From Moringa oleifera (lineage: Eukaryota > Streptophyta > Magnoliopsida > Brassicales > Moringaceae): 64,000 nt of DNA. Below are positions 59,000 through 64,000 of this stretch, in pieces. Under the pieces are notes generated by a model that saw nothing but the letters and a program-made list of their open reading frames with translations, did no database searches and was not told the origin of the DNA. The stretch spans positions 9,687,501-9,751,500 of the forward strand of contig JAJFZO010000034.1 of NCBI GenBank assembly GCA_021397835.1, written 5' to 3'. How positions within the stretch are numbered: the first letter of the stretch is position 1; the number at the start of each line of letters is the position of its first letter. The translations under genes and the position numbers were made by a program.

Positions 59000-60280
59000 T
59001 TCATGTCCCATTGTGTTCGACGGTCTATCAAAATACATATACTATTCTTAATTTTTGTTCTTTTTTGGCACATGCGATGAGATCTTCATCGAGAAATTTT
59101 AATTTCACTAGCTGGTAGTCTTCACTTGCTCTTTTGGCTGGGAATTCCATTATTATACTTATTTTAATTACTTTATGGGATATGTATATTAGCTCGTATT
59201 TAGATAATAGCAGTTGCCACCTTAATAGTCTCTCTAACAATAAGGGTTTTTCAAATAAATATTTTATGGGGTCAAGCTTGGCTACAACCTAGGTAGTATG
59301 ACGAAGCAAGTATTAATGCGATGTATAAGTAATCCGTGCTAACGGACAACATATTTTTTTGATTGATGAAGCAAGTAGTTACACTCATAATTTGTGAACT
59401 TTTGCTCAGTAGTAAAAGGCTTACTCTTTCTTGCTTGTTTCGTTCATTCAAGCTAGCACACATCCTAATAATCTCTCACGTACTGCTACAAATATGATTA
59501 ATGACTTTCATGAGATTAGAAGCATCAACATCAGTAAACTCGATAAATACTCTTTTATATTATCAACACAACCTAGCATTCTTCATTCCACTACTTAGGA
59601 TTATGTTTTTCTAACAATTAGAAGATTGGATCATAAATGTTTATTGGTTGCACGATGAACCTCGAGATATAATTTAATCTATTAGGAATCCTCGAACTTT
59701 CTTTGTTGTCCTTGAAGGAGGTAGGTTTTATATTGCCTTTACTTTATCAAGCTTGACTTCTATTTCTTGACTACTGACCATAAACCCCAATAGTTTTCCC
59801 AACTTTACATCGAAGATACACTTATTTAAATTCAATCTCAGCTTGTATTTCTTTAGTTTATTAATTTTTTTTTAAATCTCCTACATGGTTTTCGTCTTTT
59901 CTGAATTTGGCTATTATATCATCCACATATACTTAATTAGCTTATGCATCATGTCGTGGAAAATGTACCATCGCTCTTTGATACATTACCCAGACATTCT
60001 TTAATCTAAATGCATTAAGTTGTAGCAAAATGTACCCTGCGTTGCTATAAAGGTGGTTTTCTCTATATTTCTTTAGCCATTTGAATCTGGTTTGCTTGCA
60101 ATATCCTCCATGAATAAAAATAGAGAAAACTTGTTTATGTTATCTACCAACGCATGGATATGGGGTAATGAAAATTATCTTTTATGTTGACTTTATTTAA
60201 ATTCTTATAATCCATACACATGTGTACTCGACCATTTTCCTTGAGAATTAACATAATGTTAGCCACCCATTCAAAGTAAG
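59000..60280 (-). pseudogene. RT and RT-linked RNase H remnants of element B
   Basis: RT start YFEWVANIMLILKENG and MCMDYKNLNKVNIKDNF (60,280-60,165), decayed Y-x-x-I-x-M-A block near 60,080, and an RNase H end LERLLRWQLLLSKYELIYIS with EFPAKRASEDYQL (59,240-59,110). Confidence 0.8.
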
Positions 60281-60285
60281 TTGAC

Positions 60286-60960
60286 ATGGTTACAGATGCC
60301 TTTTAATTTATCAATAGAGATTTGATGTACGATATATGCATTCTTTAAGACATTCATCAAAATCTCTCTATAGTACTATAAACTAAAAATTATTGATAGC
60401 ATCAATATGTTTGTTGGAGTGTTCTATAGTTAGTCAATGATGTTATAATCACTGTGTTTAATAAGTTTTAAGAATTTGGTAACCTCTTGCTCACAATGGG
60501 AGTGAGGCTTTCTTTTTCTTCAAAATTGTTTTCCTTTTTTCTTTTCTTTTTCTCCTTGACATCTTCTTGGGTGGTAGTTTCTTTCCCTTTCTCTATGCTT
60601 GCTTCTCATTTCTTGTTCTTTGGTTCAGTATGACCAAAACACCTGTTACTTGTCATCATATGGCTTACCTCAACTAAATTAACAACTTCTTCCCACTTTT
60701 TCCTTGAAGGTTCCACTTAGTATTTTTCAAGGGACTGCATGTGAGCTCTTGTTAGGGAATGGCTCAAGATGTTTAACAATCAAGGCTCGGGGTTTTACTT
60801 CTATTTTTTTTGGTGGATAAGTCATTCGTGATGATTAATGAAGCTTTAATTTGCCAAGAAGTGTTTTATTTCGTCTACAGCCAAAACCTCATGACACCAC
60901 TCGATCATTTTGATATATTATTCATTGTTCATGGGAAAAATATTAAAGTCATCTATGAAA
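60286..60960 (-). repeat. Internal direct repeat, copy 1 (misplaced gag-protease spacer)
   Basis: Near-identical to 62,036-62,707, beginning tgacatggttacagatgcc on the plus strand. Read on the minus strand it is the gag-protease spacer, but here it fuses straight to the RT start at 60,286. Confidence 0.9.
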
Positions 60961-61679
60961 TCTATCCCTCCCATATTCAGATTACTGTTTTCAGACATCA
61001 AGGTATTCATTGTTAGATTCCTTACATCATGAGAATATAATGTTTTTATGAATAATTTAATCAAACGAATAGAACACTTTAATTTAAATAAGAGAGGGAA
61101 AAGAATCTAGATATTTGTTTAGAAAAAGGTCATCTTTATTGACGTGGGCAAAATGCCAAGAGATTTATATTTTATGCTTTTTGGCTATCATTAGCTAAGA
61201 ACCATTTGATTGCCTAAGGCAAATCTTGGTGATTTACCTATTTTTATTTTCCAACATTTATTACATTAATCTTAGGAAAATTTTATTTCTTCATCGATAC
61301 ATCTTGCAAATACAACCATGATGTTTTGAAATTTTGACTTAAGGTCTTGTAATAGTTGATAAGCTGGCTAGTGGACAACCCTTCATGATGAGCCTTCCTT
61401 TCGTTTTTCTTTCTTTTTTTCATCAGTAGCAGTTGATTGATATCCTAACCCTTATCCTTCTTTGTTTTTTGGCAGCTCAATAATCTCGGGCCATCCTTGG
61501 AGGTGCACTCCTAAGCTTTTGCCTCCTTACATCCTTTTGCTTAGAGTTTGTCGAGTCTTAAGCTTCAAGTTCTTAGAGATGCGAGGCTCCCACAAATGTT
61601 ATGCTATGTTGATGAACTCAAATGCTTGGAAGTCAATGATAAGCTTCATTTTTTGGTGTAAGGTTGAAAATATGATTCT

Positions 61680-62000
61680 TATCGAATGAATTCAAGGTCA
61701 TCCTAATAAGATGTAGAAAGATAGTCTTATGTTCATGACCTAGAATTCAAGGTCAAATAAGCTCAGGCCTATCTTCATCTCTGGATTTATTGAATCCTAC
61801 ACCTTTGTCTTTCTACCTTGGATTTCCTTGACTGTCATTGGGTTATATCTAATAAGGCTCAAGTCAACTGAATGCTAGTTCAAAGTGCCTCTTGACATTT
61901 AAAGATGAACTATTATCAATGAGAACTTAGGAGATCGTATGCCCTTTATAGTTGGCGTTGATGTACAAGGCGTTTGTCGATCTCATCCCTTTGATTGTAA
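61680..62000 (-). pseudogene. Protease remnant of element B
   Basis: KALYINANYKGHTISQVLI, DNSSSLNVM, MKIGLSLFDLEF and VMNIRLSFYILLG on the minus strand match the protease blocks of element A (2.4-2.8 kb) in order. A protease-RT spacer (HLWEPRISKNLKLKTRQTL, GKSLGVHLQGWPE) continues to about 61.47 kb. Confidence 0.8.
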
Positions 62001-62035
62001 CTCATCATCACTAGGCATTATGAAATTATGAGCAA

Positions 62036-62707
62036 TGACATGGTTACAGATGCCTTTTAATTTATCAATAGAGATTTGATGTGGGATATATGCATTCTTT
62101 AAGACATTCATCAAAATCTCTCTATAGTACTATAAACTAAAAATTAGTGATAGCATCAATATGTTTGTTGGAGTGTTCTATAGTTAGTCAATGATGTTAT
62201 AATCATTGTGTTTAATAAGTTTTAAGAATTTGGTAACCTCTTGCTCACAATGGGAGTGAGGCTTTCTTTTTCTTCAAACTTTTTTCCTTTTTTCTTTTCT
62301 TTTTCTTCTTGACATCTTCTTCGGTGGCAGTTTCTTTCCCTTTCTCTATGCTTGCCTCTCATTTCTTGTTCTTTGGTTCAGTGTGACCAAAACACTTGCT
62401 ACTTCTCATCATATGGCTTACTCCAGCTAAGTTAACAACTTCTTCCCACTTTTTCATTGAAGGTTCCACTTAGTATTTTTCAAGGGACTGCATGTGAGCT
62501 CTTGTTAGGGAATGGCTCACGATGTTTAACAATTAAGGCTCAGGGTTTTACTTCCATTTTTTGGTGGATAAGTCCTTCTTGATGATTAACGAAGCTTTAA
62601 TTTGCCAAGAAGTGTTTTACTTCGTCTATCGCCAAAACCTCATGACACCACTCGATCATATTGATATATTATTCATTGTTAATGGGCAAAATATTATTTA
62701 TGAAATT
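62036..62707 (-). repeat. Internal direct repeat, copy 2 (gag-protease spacer in place)
   Basis: The minus strand reads IVKHREPFPNKSSHAVPWK, a basic run, EVTKFLKLIKHNDYNIID and NAYIPHQISIDKLKGICNHV, then flows into the protease. Its twin at 60,286-60,960 differs by scattered substitutions and small indels. Confidence 0.9.
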
Positions 62708-62999
62708 AGGCCCATTCTCTTGCTCAAAGCTTAAGCACTAGAGTTAGAACTTTGTATTTAAATGATAGGCAGATCTCGATGTTATGCCTTACCACCCTAG
62801 AATGATACTGATAGGTAGCCATCGGGTTGTACTATGGTAGGTAGGGAGCTTATAATTGCTTGACATATATGAATGCTACCAGCTTCTATTCCAAAAATTA
62901 AGGATATAAGTTCGCATACAACATTGGAATTGGAACCTTCTATCTCTTTTGTCTTTGCCTATCACTATTATTATTGGTCAATTAAAGTTTAATGGCTAC

Positions 63000-63480
63000 C
63001 GATTGTGGGAGCTCTTATGTATGATGAATACTTGGTAGGAATCATATTTGTGTACCTTCTGAATGTGGGTTCAACAATGCAATTTGACTCACCTTTTTTC
63101 TATTTCATTACCAAAGCTCTTCTCATAATGGGATCATCTAATTATCTAATGCAAAATGCATTCTTAAAGAATTCACTGGTTTGGATGACTTTAATGAACT
63201 TCTCCTCGGCCATGGAGACCATGTGGGAGTAGAATGGGGATCTCAATGTCTGCAAAACCATTTGTAAAAATTTAACCTCACTTATGTAGGTTGTGCTCCA
63301 ATGGCCATTTTGTGCCATCAGGTCACATACTCCTTGAATGTCTCATTGTTCCTTTTGAACATATTCTAAAGCATTACTCTATTTGGACCTATCCCCTCTA
63401 TATAGCAATAATGAAATTAAAAAAGCATTGGCTAGGTTATCTAAGAATGCATCTTAGAGGACAACAAAGAAGCAATAAGC
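63000..63480 (-). pseudogene. Gag remnant of element B
   Basis: SMAEEKFIKVIQTSEFFKNA (about 63,230-63,165) parallels MASEKFVRIV-FIKNA of element A near 4.03 kb. Flanking frames are broken; the N-terminal part lies beyond 63.5 kb or outside the window. Confidence 0.55.
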
Positions 63481-64000
63481 AACGAGGGCATATTTTTAAG
63501 TGGGTACGAGGGCATCTCGTTTTATCGTACTTGTCAAATTAAGGTGCTTCAAATTTTAGTGGTAGCACAAGACCTGATACTAAACTGAGTTCAGCAATAT
63601 CGATATCAGATGCTTCCCTCTCTCACTTGAAGGTCGTGATTTACTCACAAAAAGCTCCATTTTCATAAGGAATCCTTCACTGATAGCATTTGCGACCCCA
63701 ATTCTTTTAACTTTTGATCTATTTAGGCTAAACAATTCTTTGCCCTTCGTGATTTACCTTGGCCCCACAAGAATATTCATATCTAGGCTTTGGTACATTA
63801 TGTGAGGTCTCGACTACTACAAGGCTCATCAGTCTAGCCATGAAGGCTTCTCTTAGTGTTGGCCTCTCAGGAGCCTCTACCTAAAATAAGCCTTTTTCTT
63901 TCAATAGTGTGTAGATGGAAGACATCATTTGCTAGAACTGAGACTCCATTACATTCTACAATTCCTAGTGGCTCTTCATCAGTCATTCATTCATAGCCTC

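Larger units (their letters stand above)
54200..64000 (-). mobile_element. Tat-lineage Ty3/gypsy LTR retrotransposon (element B), 5' end outside window
   Basis: On the minus strand from the right edge: gag (63.3-63.0 kb), gag-protease spacer (62.7-62.0), protease (62.0-61.68), protease-RT spacer (61.68-61.0), a second copy of the gag-protease spacer (60.96-60.29), RT (60.28-59.7), RNase H (59.5-59.0), archaeal-type RNase H (58.99-58.6) and integrase ending at a TGA at 57,310. The long 3' region carries tandem repeats, as known for Tat elements. The left limit is uncertain; a block at 54,555 (gtcagttacacatggggaag) recalls Tat/Ogre LTRs. All frames are broken. Confidence 0.85.

Noticed and set aside
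1..64000. tRNA, rRNA or snoRNA genes.
   Set aside because: Scanning for tRNA B-box (GGTTCRANNCC) and conserved rRNA phrases by eye found no convincing candidate; the tRNA-like 12-mer at 42,439 is a retroelement primer site.

Overview
The window is nuclear DNA of a flowering plant, probably a woody eudicot. It is AT-rich, has small spliced exons with GT-AG (and a few GC-AG) introns, and is dominated by decayed plant LTR retrotransposons. I can support two real protein-coding genes with confidence. Almost everything else is transposon relic, repeat or intergenic sequence. Gene identities come from motifs and remembered family sequence; no database search was run.

Layout. (1) 1-7.4 kb: a decayed minus-strand Ty3/gypsy element of the Tat type (gag, protease, RT/RNase H, then a second RNase H running off the left end). 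(2) 7.4-14.9 kb: non-coding and repeat-derived sequence without a recognisable gene. (3) 14.9-17.8 kb: an extremely AT-rich block. It holds a ~418-bp tandem duplication whose second copy is split by a 514-bp MITE with a perfect 9-bp target duplication, followed by a ~1.1-kb foldback palindrome that stops about 360 bp before a gene start. (4) 18.13-45.73 kb, plus strand: a complete 24-exon SMARCAL1/CHR18-type SNF2 annealing-helicase gene. Its coding sequence is about 2.1 kb spread over 27.6 kb. Intron 11 carries a 5.1-kb sense LINE with 21-bp target duplications. Intron 16 (12.6 kb) carries a 5'-truncated sense chromovirus, a related antisense gypsy relic and an LTR-bounded antisense copia element. 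(5) 45.8-47.95 kb: a short intergenic stretch between convergent genes. (6) 51.24-47.95 kb, minus strand: a seven-exon CHUP1/IPGA1-like actin-associated coiled-coil protein gene with an apparent one-base frameshift in its proline-rich tract. (7) 51.4-54 kb: intergenic, with one possible first exon on the minus strand. (8) 54-64 kb: a second minus-strand Tat element with integrase, dual RNase H, RT, protease and gag, a degenerate tandem-repeat array 3' of its integrase, and an internal 0.67-kb duplication; its 5' end lies beyond the right edge.

The two genes do not share a pathway: one is a chromatin/replication-fork remodeler, the other concerns organelle positioning or the cytoskeleton. Their tail-to-tail proximity may be conserved gene order, because the Arabidopsis counterparts as I recall them (At1g48310 and At1g48280) are also near neighbours. 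The points most worth a second look are the foldback/MITE cluster at the SNF2 promoter, the two GC-AG introns, the frameshift in the CHUP1-like gene, the copia element that has lost its RT core, and the satellite-like array in the Tat 3' untranslated region.
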